From Bacteroidota bacterium (GTDB lineage: Bacteria; Bacteroidota; Bacteroidia; UKL13-3), in NCBI GenBank assembly GCA_027484685.1, contig JAIXSO010000047.1, positions 124,001-188,000 on the forward strand: 64,000 nt of DNA, read 5' to 3'. The notes under the pieces were generated by a model. That model saw only the letters and a program-made list of their open reading frames with translations. It was not told where the DNA came from and made no database searches. Below, one piece after another: positions 30,818 through 40,440 of the stretch (position 1 is its first letter; each line of letters begins with the position of its first letter). The position numbers and the translations under genes are program-made.

Positions 30818-31465
30818 ATGCGAACTTTAGCAGAGGAAAACTATTTAAAAGCCATTTATAATTTAAGCCAGCACGAAAGTGGTGCAACGGCTAGTAAGCT
30901 TTCAGAAAAATTAAATGTAAAGCTGCCAACCATTAATAGTATGGTAAATAAATTAGCCGAAAAAGAATTGGTTGAATACCAAAAATATAAAGGATTTATA
31001 TTAACAGCTAAAGGACAAAAATATGCGCTAGAAGTAATAAGGAAGCACCGATTAACGGAGTTATTCTTGGTAAAAATTATGGGTTTTGGTTGGGAAGAAG
31101 TACACGATATAGCCGAAGAAGTAGAACATATAAAAAGCCCTGCATTTTTCGAAAAAATGGATTTGATATTAAGCAATCCAAAGTTTGACCCACACGGAAC
31201 CCCAATTCCTGATAAAGAAGGAAAATTGCCTAAAAATACCTTGAAACAACTTTCAAGCATTGAAGTTGGTAAAACCATAACGTTTGTGGCCGTTAGTGAT
31301 TCTTCAACCGACTTTTTAAGCTATTTAAGCCGAGTAGGTATAAGTTTATATGAAAAAATTGAAATATTAGACCGTGAAGTTTTTGACGGATTGATTAAAA
31401 TAAAAATTGGCAAGAAAAATATCAACTTAAGTGGCCAAGTAGCCGAAAGAATTTTAGTAGAATAA
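30818..31465 (+). CDS. DtxR/MntR-family metal-dependent transcriptional regulator
   Basis: EENYLKAIYNLSQHE...ATASKLSEKLNVKLPTINSMVNKLAEKELVEYQKYKGFILTAKGQKYALEVIRKHRLTELFLV. Confidence 0.92.
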   Translation: MRTLAEENYLKAIYNLSQHESGATASKLSEKLNVKLPTINSMVNKLAEKELVEYQKYKGFILTAKGQKYALEVIRKHRLTELFLVKIMGFGWEEVHDIAEEVEHIKSPAFFEKMDLILSNPKFDPHGTPIPDKEGKLPKNTLKQLSSIEVGKTITFVAVSDSSTDFLSYLSRVGISLYEKIEILDREVFDGLIKIKIGKKNINLSGQVAERILVE

Positions 31466-31469
31466 TAAG

Positions 31470-31796
31470 TTACAAATAATCTTTTATCAATGATTTGATT
31501 TCATTTTCTGTAAAATTATTTATTTCACCTTTGTTGTATATGGAAAAAAGAAGGACTCTCGTATCAATTACTTTTACAAAAGATAAAACTCTTGCACCTC
31601 CTGACTTTCCTTTATTTTTTGAAGCAATAGCCAATCTGATCTTAAAAATATTATCTCCAAGAGGAATGCCAGTAGTAGGATTTTCCTCTAGCTTTAAAAA
31701 CAGTTTTGCTAGCTCATTTTTTAAAGAAGGATATTTTTTTATTAGCTTTTTTGCCTCCTTTTTAAAATTAGTCGAAAGTTCTACACTATAACTCAT
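31470..31796 (-). CDS. RelE/ParE-family toxin
   Basis: FKKEAKKLIKKYPSLKNELAKLFLKLEENPTTGIPLGDNIFKIRLAIASKNKGKSGGARVLSFV. Confidence 0.75.
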   Translation of the reverse strand: MSYSVELSTNFKKEAKKLIKKYPSLKNELAKLFLKLEENPTTGIPLGDNIFKIRLAIASKNKGKSGGARVLSFVKVIDTRVLLFSIYNKGEINNFTENEIKSLIKDYL

Positions 31797-32001
31797 TCAA
31801 AAAATCTTTAGCTGCGGTGGTTTTCAATTTACCTTTTTTAAATAGCTTTACCTCTTCAAGACCTGCGCTAATATTTTCCAATATTTCTTCTTTGATTGGT
31901 TCTCCATCAGTTTCTATTTTTTTTACATAATGTAAATTTTTAGCCAACTCAACAAAATGGCTAAATTCTTTATCTGTTGTATAAATTGTCACATGTCTCA
32001 T
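31786..32001 (-). CDS. Cognate antitoxin
   Basis: Overlaps the toxin gene start; small ORF resembling 23101-23352 product. Confidence 0.6.
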   Translation of the reverse strand: MRHVTIYTTDKEFSHFVELAKNLHYVKKIETDGEPIKEEILENISAGLEEVKLFKKGKLKTTAAKDFLNEL

Positions 32002-32091
32002 ATTATTGTTAATTATAAAATATTGATGGTTATAAAATATTTAAATTTCAAATATAAGTGTAATTTTAAATTTGAAAAACATATGTTTTGA

Positions 32092-32697
32092 TTACATACC
32101 TTCCCATTTAACAGATTTTGTATTCATTTTTATAATATACTTTCCAATAATATCGAACTCAATATTTACTTCATCTCCTTCTTTAAATTGATGAAAAACA
32201 GTATGTTCAAACGTGTAAGGAATAATGGTTACACTAAACCAATCTTCTTGCGCATTAACCACAGTTAAACTTACACCATTTATACAAACAGAACCTTTAT
32301 TTACCAATAAATTTTGTTGACTTGGATTTATTTTGAAATAAAAATTCCAGCTACCATTTTTATCTTCAATTTTTGAGCAAATGGCTGTATCGTCAACATG
32401 GCCTTGAACTATATGACCATCAAACCTACCATGAGCAGGCATGCAACGTTCAATGTTTACCTTTTCTCCTACTTTTAAATGCTTTAAATTGGTTTTTTGT
32501 AAAGTTTCATCTACTGCTGTAACCTTGTAAACCGAGTGGTTAATTTCAACTACAGTTAAACAAACTCCATTATGAGCCACACTTTGATCCACCTTTAACT
32601 CGTTGGTAATTGGGCTATGAAAATAAAAATCTATATTGGTGTTAACTACTCGTTTTTCAACCAAAGTAGCCATGGTTTCTATAATTCCGGTAAACAT
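32092..32697 (-). CDS. ribE: Riboflavin synthase, alpha-type
   Basis: MFTGIIETMATL...VAHNGVCLTVVE...INIERCMPAHGRFDGHIVQGHVD...NKGSVCINGVSLTVV. Confidence 0.95.
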   Translation of the reverse strand: MFTGIIETMATLVEKRVVNTNIDFYFHSPITNELKVDQSVAHNGVCLTVVEINHSVYKVTAVDETLQKTNLKHLKVGEKVNIERCMPAHGRFDGHIVQGHVDDTAICSKIEDKNGSWNFYFKINPSQQNLLVNKGSVCINGVSLTVVNAQEDWFSVTIIPYTFEHTVFHQFKEGDEVNIEFDIIGKYIIKMNTKSVKWEGM

Positions 32698-32749
32698 AAT
32701 ATGTATAAAAAGTGCACAAACATAAGCAGTTTATTTCGCGATATTGCAT

Positions 32750-32790
32750 AAAAAAATCGACTAGAATAATAATTCTAATCGATTTTTTTT
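32750..32790 (-). terminator. Intrinsic terminator (AAAAAATCGA..TAGAAT / ATTCTAATCGATTTTTT)
   Basis: Hairpin with A/T flanks downstream of the minus-strand gene 32804-34090. Confidence 0.7.
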
Positions 32791-32803
32791 GCTTAATCAT
32801 TAA

Positions 32804-34090
32804 TTAGTTACTTTTAATAATTTTTTTACTGTAAACTTCTGCGTTGTTATAAATTTTTATATAATAAACTCCATTTTTCAAACCAGATGTATTAACCATT
32901 ACTTTATTACTATTCTGTTCCGTAGACAAAACCACCTTACCAGTTAAATCTACTATTTCAGTTTTTGTAATGGTTTTATTGTCAGTAATCATAACCTCAT
33001 CTTTAAAAGGATTTGGAGCAATTTCAATACCTGTATTATCGTTTTTTGTAGAAATGATATTTGAGTACTCAAACTGACCATCAAAATCAATTTGCTTCAA
33101 TCTATAAAACGCACTCTCATTGTTTTTATCGATAAATGAATATTGGTTAATTCTGTTTGAGTTACCAACACCTTTTACAAATCCAATTAATTCAAAGTTT
33201 TTACCGTCAACACTTCTTTCAATTTCAAAACCTTTGTTATTATTTTCGCTTGATGTAGACCAATTAATTATTGTTAATTCGTCATTCACATTGGCTTCAA
33301 AACTTGTAAGTTTAACAGGCAAAGGACCGCCTCCCCAAGAATTTGAAACACGAATGCCATCAATTGTACCTGTAATTGTGCTTCCTGTTGGGTGCTGTCT
33401 GATTGCAACTGCATTAAATGTAGCTAAATCTCCAGTACTAATATCAGTTGCTACTAAATTAGGCACACTGGGCTCTGTGGTTGGTATACCAGAGGTAAAA
33501 ACGTAAGCAAATGCTGAATCACTATTTACTGGGTCAAACTTGTATTTTAAAACAACAAGTACTGTTGAATTTAATGGATAATCGGCAGTTGTATAAGTTA
33601 TACCTGTATTTGAACCTTTGGTTAATCCAACCTTAAATGTATTGGTTGCTGTTCCGTCTTTTATGTAAACTCTGCATCTGAAAGAAGTCATTGCTGAGGT
33701 ATCCATGACATGAAAAAAATAAGAATCATTTGAACCAACTCCACCACTAGCTGCCATATTTAGCAAAAATGATGTGTAAACACTTCCTGAATTGTAAGCA
33801 ATTGTAGAACGGTTAATATCTTGCGAAAAACCTGTTGCAAATGTAAAATTGGCCGAACCGCCAACACCTGATGAAGCATAACCAGCGTATGAAAGCGAAG
33901 TACCAAGATACTTAACTTGGCCAGTTGTTCCGCTATGTCTTCTCCAAATGGATCCACCGATTGATGGGTTTGTTATGGAGTCAGAACTTGTTCCGCTGGC
34001 TACACCATAGGAGTAATTCTCAATTGTTGTTTGTGCACTTGCATTTATGGCAAGTAATAAAAATAAAAGTTGTAAAAGTTTTGATTTCAT
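32804..34090 (-). CDS. Secreted protein with T9SS type A sorting domain
   Basis: Signal peptide; GPLPVKLTSFEANVNDELTIINWSTSSENNNKGFEIERS; C-terminal IAPNPFKDEVMI...LKNGVYYIKIYNNAEVYSKKIIKSN. Confidence 0.9.
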   Translation of the reverse strand: MKSKLLQLLFLLLAINASAQTTIENYSYGVASGTSSDSITNPSIGGSIWRRHSGTTGQVKYLGTSLSYAGYASSGVGGSANFTFATGFSQDINRSTIAYNSGSVYTSFLLNMAASGGVGSNDSYFFHVMDTSAMTSFRCRVYIKDGTATNTFKVGLTKGSNTGITYTTADYPLNSTVLVVLKYKFDPVNSDSAFAYVFTSGIPTTEPSVPNLVATDISTGDLATFNAVAIRQHPTGSTITGTIDGIRVSNSWGGGPLPVKLTSFEANVNDELTIINWSTSSENNNKGFEIERSVDGKNFELIGFVKGVGNSNRINQYSFIDKNNESAFYRLKQIDFDGQFEYSNIISTKNDNTGIEIAPNPFKDEVMITDNKTITKTEIVDLTGKVVLSTEQNSNKVMVNTSGLKNGVYYIKIYNNAEVYSKKIIKSN

Positions 34091-34110
34091 ATTGATTTAT
34101 AGTTTAATAA

Positions 34111-35046
34111 TTATTTGTAAAGTAATAAGGCTCCAGCTGATGAAGTAGCAGAAAAATCGTGATCTACTTTTGGAAGCACAAGGTAATCCCAATTAAAGTT
34201 TAAGTTATTTTTTACAGCCGTATTACGCGTTTGGGTATAAAAATATTGTGCTCTTTCAAGCCTATTTAATCCTTGTTTATCAACAATATCATTATGGCGT
34301 AATGCATCAGAATTAGGATTGGTGTCATCTCCTCCAATTACCAAAAAAACTTTTTTCCCAAACAATGAACTGTATTTTAAATTTTCGGAAGGGCTACTTT
34401 TGGTTCCATAAGGAAATGCAACTGAATTATCTAACATGGTGTACCAACCTGAAGAAGCTATAACAGTTTTATTAATTTTAGCATTGGGCTTAAAGATAAT
34501 ATACCTTTGCACAAATTGCCCACCGGCAGAATGTCCAAACATATCATATTGGGTAACTGCGCTACCAATTTTGTTTTTAAAATTTTCAAAAAGAGGTTCA
34601 ATAATTGAAAAAGTCCAAATAGATTCTTCATTGAGTGTTTGAGGTGTTGGATTATCACCATCTACAAAAATATTTCCAAGATTATAACCATCTCCTCCAG
34701 GAAAATTAGCTTCACTAAATTCGGGTGCAATAATTATAAAATTGAGTTGATTTGCACTCGCTATTAACTCGTTTCTACTTAACAGTGCATTTCTTTCATT
34801 TCCATGAAGAACAAATAATATGGGTGTATTTTTATTTGCATTATTTGGAACATAAAAATAAACTTTAACAGGCTTATTATTTAACGGAGCATATTCAGTA
34901 AATGTAAAATCTGACGTTCCATAAATAATCAATGAATCAACACCTCTGGGTGTTGGAGAAGGTGAAAGGTTTTCTTTATTACATGAAAAGATGCAAAACA
35001 AAAACACTGATAACAAATAAATTATACCTTTTTTATTTTTTTTCAC
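34111..35046 (-). CDS. Alpha/beta-hydrolase (esterase/PHB-depolymerase-like) lipoprotein, GTG start
   Basis: LFCIFSCNKE lipobox; PILFVLHGNERNA, FGHSAGGQF, LPKVDHDF. Confidence 0.8.
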   Translation of the reverse strand: MKKNKKGIIYLLSVFLFCIFSCNKENLSPSPTPRGVDSLIIYGTSDFTFTEYAPLNNKPVKVYFYVPNNANKNTPILFVLHGNERNALLSRNELIASANQLNFIIIAPEFSEANFPGGDGYNLGNIFVDGDNPTPQTLNEESIWTFSIIEPLFENFKNKIGSAVTQYDMFGHSAGGQFVQRYIIFKPNAKINKTVIASSGWYTMLDNSVAFPYGTKSSPSENLKYSSLFGKKVFLVIGGDDTNPNSDALRHNDIVDKQGLNRLERAQYFYTQTRNTAVKNNLNFNWDYLVLPKVDHDFSATSSAGALLLYK

Positions 35047-35080
35047 GAGGTAAATAAAACTAAACGCTATTTAAAAATAA

Positions 35081-35122
35081 CATACCAAAACAAAATAAAA
35101 TTACATACCAATTAGCATACCT
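35081..35122. promoter_or_regulatory. CATACCAA direct repeats (35081-35088 and 35104-35111, 23-bp period; third related CATACCT at 35116), candidate MocR operator upstream of 34111-35046
   Basis: Read directly; matches the paired repeat at 36604-36639 in reverse complement, so the same orientation relative to the target gene. Confidence 0.6.
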
Positions 35123-36716
35123 ATGTATTTAAAACAGAAAACATTTGGGAAATTTTATTTTTAATTAAGGGTTTGGGTATGGTGGCATGGCCTACAATTA
35201 AACCTTGTAAATCAGAATCGTTAATAAAACACTTGTTAAACGAATGGGCACTTATATTATTTTTTTCTAATAAGGACACCACTTTATCATCAGTTAAGTC
35301 CCCTTTTAAGGATATAAGCGATTGTAAACTTAATGTTTTATCTGTGCGTAATTCCAAATCGGTATCTTTAAAAACTTCTTGAAATTGTTCATGAAAATAC
35401 TGTTTTCTTTCTATTGTTGTTTTTATTACATTACTAATATGATTAAACATAAATTTCTTTTCAATAAATTGATTAAGAACAACTTGTATAGAAGGTGCAA
35501 CAAATCGATGTGAATGTTTTAGCAACAGTTCAATTGGCAATTTTAAATTGGGAGGCACTATCATATACCCAATTCTTAATGATGGATGTAAAAGTCTATT
35601 GAATGTACCCAAATAAATTGTTCTGTTTTTTTTATCCAAACTAAAAATAGAAGGCACTGAATCATGCCAATTATTTAGTTCATGCTCATAATCATTTTCA
35701 ATAATTATTGAATTATTTTTATGGGCATAAGCCAATAATTCTAACCGTCTTTCCATGGTCATTTTTAAGCCCGTAGGATAATGACATGAAGGTGTGGTAT
35801 GAATAATTTTTGCCTTGGTTTTTAGTTCATTTAAATACGATACATTAATTCCTTCTTTATCCAAAGGAATCCCAATTATATTAGCCATCAAACCTTTAAA
35901 AATTGACTTAACATTTGGAAATGTAGGGTCTTCCATAAAAATTTTTTCTCCAGGATTTAAAATAGTGCAACCAATTAAATATAAAGATTGTAATGAACCT
36001 GAAGTAATAATGATACTAGTACCTTCACAATCAATATTTCTTGTTAAATTTAAATAATGTGCAATATTCATTTTCAATTTATCAATTCCAGAAGAAGGAG
36101 AATATGATAAATTAGAAAATTTTATTTCTTTCCAATACATATTTGACAAGTTTTTCCATTGATTAACAGGGAAAATATCTAAAGGAGGTAAGCCAGGACT
36201 AAATGCTAAGTTTTGAACACTGCTTGAAATAATATGCTGATTATTTTTTAGAAATGATTTTCCTATTTTAGATAAGTGTTCGTACGATTGTTCATTTTCA
36301 GTTATTTTTTTAGGTTCGTTAAAAACTTTATTTTTTAAAACATAACCTGATCCAGGTTTTGAAATAACTAAACCATCTACAATCAAAAAATCATACGATC
36401 TTAGAATAGTGCTTCTAGAAACTAAAAGCTCATTAGCCAATGCTCTGGTAGGAGGCAAAATGGAATTTTCGGGAATTTCCATTGCTAAAATCATTTGCTT
36501 TAATAATTCGTATAATTTAATATACTTCATATTGCCACTTTCAATATGTGACTTAGCATGTTCGGCATGGTACCTTTGAACTATTTTTTTTAGTATGATT
36601 GACATAATTGGTATGAATAATTTAAAATAATTGGTATGACAATTATACACTTTAGAAACATTAATTTGTTGAAAATAAATCAAGAAAAAATATTTATAAA
36701 AAATAAAATTAAACAT
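35121..36716 (-). CDS. MocR/GabR-type transcriptional regulator (GntR HTH + class I aminotransferase fold); likely start MSIILKK at about 36605
   Basis: KYIKLYELLKQMILAMEIPENSILPPTRALANELLVSRSTILRSYDFL...GSGYVL; SPSSGIDKLKMNIAHYLN...TPSCHYPTGLKMTMERRLELL...IIENDYEHEL. Confidence 0.9.
   Translation of the reverse strand: MFNFIFYKYFFLIYFQQINVSKVYNCHTNYFKLFIPIMSIILKKIVQRYHAEHAKSHIESGNMKYIKLYELLKQMILAMEIPENSILPPTRALANELLVSRSTILRSYDFLIVDGLVISKPGSGYVLKNKVFNEPKKITENEQSYEHLSKIGKSFLKNNQHIISSSVQNLAFSPGLPPLDIFPVNQWKNLSNMYWKEIKFSNLSYSPSSGIDKLKMNIAHYLNLTRNIDCEGTSIIITSGSLQSLYLIGCTILNPGEKIFMEDPTFPNVKSIFKGLMANIIGIPLDKEGINVSYLNELKTKAKIIHTTPSCHYPTGLKMTMERRLELLAYAHKNNSIIIENDYEHELNNWHDSVPSIFSLDKKNRTIYLGTFNRLLHPSLRIGYMIVPPNLKLPIELLLKHSHRFVAPSIQVVLNQFIEKKFMFNHISNVIKTTIERKQYFHEQFQEVFKDTDLELRTDKTLSLQSLISLKGDLTDDKVVSLLEKNNISAHSFNKCFINDSDLQGLIVGHATIPKPLIKNKISQMFSVLNT
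36604..36639. promoter_or_regulatory. Direct repeats ATAATTGGTATGA (36604-36616 and 36627-36639; 23-bp period), candidate MocR operator
   Basis: Two exact 13-bp copies between the regulator start and the 36721 gene. Confidence 0.7.
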
Positions 36717-36720
36717 CGAT

Positions 36721-39465
36721 ATGAAAAAAATTTACTTTTTACTTGTTTTAATTTCATTGATTAAACTGGAAGCAAAGGCTCAATTAATAATAAACGAAGT
36801 TTTGTATGATCCTTCCAATACAGGGCTGGTAGGAGATGCAAATGGAGATGGCGTTTATAGTCAAACCCAAGATGAATTTATAGAGTTTTTCAATACTGGA
36901 TTGACCAACTTAAATGTAAGTGGTTATGAAATTTGGGATGATACTTTAGTAGGTTCAATGGTTTATAAAATTCCAAATGGAACAATTATTCCACCAAGGG
37001 GTGCTTTAGTAATTTTTGGTGGTGGTACCCCAATTGGTCTGTTCGGTAACGCGTTGGTGCTAGCCGATACTGGTGCATCTGGCCTAAATTTAAATAATAC
37101 TGGTGAAAAAATAACCATAAAAAACAGCAATGGTGTTTCTATCTTATTTTTCGATTCAGACGCTTTATCTAACAATCCTGATGAATCATACACAAGAAAT
37201 CCTGATATTACTGGAAATTTTGTTCAACATTCAACAATAAATGTTAGAAAATTTTCACCTGGAACTGATATTAATGGCGTGGCTTTCAATAATAGTTTGT
37301 CTCGTTTGGTTACTTTTAAAGTAGATATGAATCAATATAATACAAATTACACTGGTGTATCTATTGCTGGTAATTTTAATAATTGGTGTAATAGTTGCAC
37401 TCCAATGCAAGATTTAGATAACGATGGACTTTGGGAAGTTACTATTCAATTATCGAAAGATACCATAGACTATAAATTTGTGGTTGATACCATTACCCAA
37501 GAAAACTTTACCAGTTTAAGTCCATGTACAAAACTTACAAATGGAATAATAAGCAGGTATTCCATCATAAAATCGGATAGTACTTTTAAATCTGTTTGTT
37601 TTGAAACATGTACTCAATGCTCAAATGGATTAAGTTTAAAAGGTATTACTGATTTTAGAACGAGTGCGGGTGGTTCTTCTGGAAAAACCATTCATTTAGT
37701 AGCAGATAGTAATATTTCAAACTTAAGTATTTATGGACTTGGAGTAGCAAATAATGGTGCAGGAAGCAATGGGCAAGAATACAGATTTCCACCTATCTAT
37801 GTATCAAAAGGAAGCAACATTTTATTGGTAAGAGATACTACAGCAATTGCTTCTTACTTTAACGATTGTTGGCCGTTATTTAATATTATATTATTAGACA
37901 CTACAGGAACAGTTTCACAAAATGGAAACGATGCAGTAGAGCTTTTTAAAGTTAAAGAAGTGGTAGAAACATTTGGAGACGTAAATGTAAATGGAACAGG
38001 CAAACCTTGGGAATATACCGGTTCTTGGGCTTATAAAGATAATTTAGGAAACTGGACTTATGGGGCTCTTAACTGTACCGATAGTTCATCAACTATTTTT
38101 AGTTCAAAATGTGTTTATCCAATTTGCACAGATTTAAAAGTTAAATCAATTGTTATTAGCGGAGAAAATAATGTAAACAGCATTACTCAAAATGGAGGAA
38201 CACTAAAAATGATAGCAAGTGTTTTACCTTTAAATGCAAAAGACACTACCGTAACTTGGTCAGTAACAAATCCTGGTGTGGCCACAATCAATAGCAATGG
38301 AATATTAACTGCAATTGCTAATGGAAATTCGGTTGTAACAGCTACAGCCAATGATGGAAGTGGAATTTTTGCAACTAAAAATATCAGTATTTCTGGGCAG
38401 ATTGTACCATCAATATTGGTTTCATCAGTAAATATTAGTAGCCAAGACAATTTAAGAAGTATAACTGAACCAAATGGAACATTAAACTTTTTTACTAATA
38501 TTCTACCCAAAAATGCCACTGATACAACAGTAAACTGGGACGTGGATAACAAAAATATAGCAACAATTAGTAAAACTGGAACCTTAACCGCTTTGGATAA
38601 TGGCACAGTAAAAGTAAAAGCTACTTCAAATGATGGAAGTTTAAAATCAGATTCTATAACAATAACAATTAGCGGTCAAATATTTAAAGTATCATCTATA
38701 AAAATTAGTACAGTTGGAAATTTGGTTAGTATTACAAAACCAAGAGGCACATTAGCTATGATTGCTAACATACTACCAAAAAACGCCTCAGATACAAGCA
38801 TTATTTGGACTGTTAATAATTCTTCAATTGCTACTATTAGTAGTTCTGGATTATTAACTGCAATAAATAATGGTATTGTAAAAGTAACCGCTAAAGCAAA
38901 TGATGGTAGCAATGTTTCTGACTCCATAACCATAACTATTTCTAGTCAAAATATTAAAGTTACTTCACTAAAAATATTTACTTCAGGTAATGTATTAACC
39001 ATTAGTGAACCCAATGAAACACTTAATTTTTTTACTGATGTATTGCCAAAAAATGCAGAGGATACTTCAGTAATTTGGACAACAGATAAACCTAATATAG
39101 CAACTATTAATAGTTTGGGTTTATTAACTGCTAAGGCAAACGGCATAGTAAAAGTAAAAGCCACCACTAATGATGGCAGTGGAAAATCGGATTCTTTAAA
39201 TATTGTAATTTCAAATCAAACAATTGTAAAAGAGTTAAGTAAAAATCAAATCAAAATATTCCCAAATCCTAGCAATAAAATAATATATATAGAATCAGAG
39301 CTTAAAGTTAGTGACTTCAAAATAAAGAATATTTACGGAAGCATAATTGATAATGGCAAACTTGTGTCAAATCAAATTGATATTCAATCATTATCAGATG
39401 GCGTTTATTTCTTGGAGATAAAAATAAAAGAAAATTGGTTTACCTATAAAATAATTAAAAATTAA
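36721..39465 (+). CDS. Secreted multidomain protein: lamin-tail domain, CBM48/E-set-like segment, four BIG2-type Ig repeats, T9SS type A C-terminal domain
   Basis: LIINEVLYDP...GDANGDGVYSQTQDEFIEFFNTG; VSIAGNFNNW; repeated LPKNAxDTxxxWxxxNxxIATIxxxGxLTAxxNG; FPNPSNKIIYIES...LSDGVYFLEIKIKENWFTYKIIKN. Confidence 0.88.
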   Translation: MKKIYFLLVLISLIKLEAKAQLIINEVLYDPSNTGLVGDANGDGVYSQTQDEFIEFFNTGLTNLNVSGYEIWDDTLVGSMVYKIPNGTIIPPRGALVIFGGGTPIGLFGNALVLADTGASGLNLNNTGEKITIKNSNGVSILFFDSDALSNNPDESYTRNPDITGNFVQHSTINVRKFSPGTDINGVAFNNSLSRLVTFKVDMNQYNTNYTGVSIAGNFNNWCNSCTPMQDLDNDGLWEVTIQLSKDTIDYKFVVDTITQENFTSLSPCTKLTNGIISRYSIIKSDSTFKSVCFETCTQCSNGLSLKGITDFRTSAGGSSGKTIHLVADSNISNLSIYGLGVANNGAGSNGQEYRFPPIYVSKGSNILLVRDTTAIASYFNDCWPLFNIILLDTTGTVSQNGNDAVELFKVKEVVETFGDVNVNGTGKPWEYTGSWAYKDNLGNWTYGALNCTDSSSTIFSSKCVYPICTDLKVKSIVISGENNVNSITQNGGTLKMIASVLPLNAKDTTVTWSVTNPGVATINSNGILTAIANGNSVVTATANDGSGIFATKNISISGQIVPSILVSSVNISSQDNLRSITEPNGTLNFFTNILPKNATDTTVNWDVDNKNIATISKTGTLTALDNGTVKVKATSNDGSLKSDSITITISGQIFKVSSIKISTVGNLVSITKPRGTLAMIANILPKNASDTSIIWTVNNSSIATISSSGLLTAINNGIVKVTAKANDGSNVSDSITITISSQNIKVTSLKIFTSGNVLTISEPNETLNFFTDVLPKNAEDTSVIWTTDKPNIATINSLGLLTAKANGIVKVKATTNDGSGKSDSLNIVISNQTIVKELSKNQIKIFPNPSNKIIYIESELKVSDFKIKNIYGSIIDNGKLVSNQIDIQSLSDGVYFLEIKIKENWFTYKIIKN

Positions 39466-39467
39466 AC

Positions 39468-40430
39468 ATGAAAAATTTAACAATATATTTCAGTATCATT
39501 TTTTTGGTTTTGTTTTTCAACGCATGTAAAACAGAGGATGTTGAACCTGAAAAACCAAAACCAATTATTCCTGGTGTAACTTTAAGTGTTACCAATACCA
39601 CCATTTCTGAAAATAATGGAACTTCAATAATAAAAGTGGAATTAAGCAGTGTTTCTTCAACTGATGTAGAAGTTAAGCTTGCCTATAGTGGAACAGCTAC
39701 TTATAATAAAAATTACAGTTCAAATTCAACTATAATAATTCCTGCTGGCAGTTTATCCAACACTACTACTTTATTAGCAAATCAAGATACAATAAAAGAT
39801 GGGAACAAAACTATTGTTATTGATATTGATTCTGTTAAAAACTCGAATGAAAGTGGCATTCAAACAGCAACAATAACTATTGAAGATGATGATATTCCAG
39901 CACCAATAAGTTTAATTATTAATGAAGTATTGTATGACCCAGGAGCAACTGTAGCTGATGGAGATGCAAATGGAGATGGAATAAGAGATGCAAATCAAGA
40001 TGAATTTATTGAGTTATACAATAATTCATCAAAACCTATTGATTTAAGCGGCTTCAAAATATTTGATGCAACTGCACTTTTATCAGATAGTGCTAAACAT
40101 ATTATTCCAAATGGAACTATTTTACAACCAAATAAGGTGTTAGTTATTTTTGGTGGCGGAACACCTACAGGCACCTTTGGGAATGCTATTGTGCAAAAAG
40201 CAAGTGCTGGAGATTTGAATTTAACCAATGCTGGAGATGTAATAACTATTAAAGATTCTTCAAACAACGTTGTTTTAACATTAGATATTGAGCCATGGTC
40301 AAACAACCCTGATGAAGCTTATTCTAGAAATCCTGATGTAACTGGTGATTTTGTTCAACATGCATCTATTGATCCATCAAAACCATTAAAATTTAGTCCT
40401 GGTACTAAAGTAAATGGCAGTCCTTTTTAA
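39468..40430 (+). CDS. Lipoprotein with Calx-beta-like and lamin-tail domains
   Basis: LFFNACKTED lipobox; VTNTTISENNGTSIIKVELSS...; INEVLYDPGATVADGDANGDGIRDANQDEFIELYNNSSKPIDLSGF. Confidence 0.85.
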   Translation: MKNLTIYFSIIFLVLFFNACKTEDVEPEKPKPIIPGVTLSVTNTTISENNGTSIIKVELSSVSSTDVEVKLAYSGTATYNKNYSSNSTIIIPAGSLSNTTTLLANQDTIKDGNKTIVIDIDSVKNSNESGIQTATITIEDDDIPAPISLIINEVLYDPGATVADGDANGDGIRDANQDEFIELYNNSSKPIDLSGFKIFDATALLSDSAKHIIPNGTILQPNKVLVIFGGGTPTGTFGNAIVQKASAGDLNLTNAGDVITIKDSSNNVVLTLDIEPWSNNPDEAYSRNPDVTGDFVQHASIDPSKPLKFSPGTKVNGSPF

Positions 40431-40440
40431 ATAAATTTAT

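Noticed and set aside
38187-39167. Minus-strand ORFs 38187-38606, 38676-38933 and 38946-39167
   Set aside because: Antisense of the BIG2 repeats of the plus-strand T9SS protein; their repetitive similarity derives from the sense strand.
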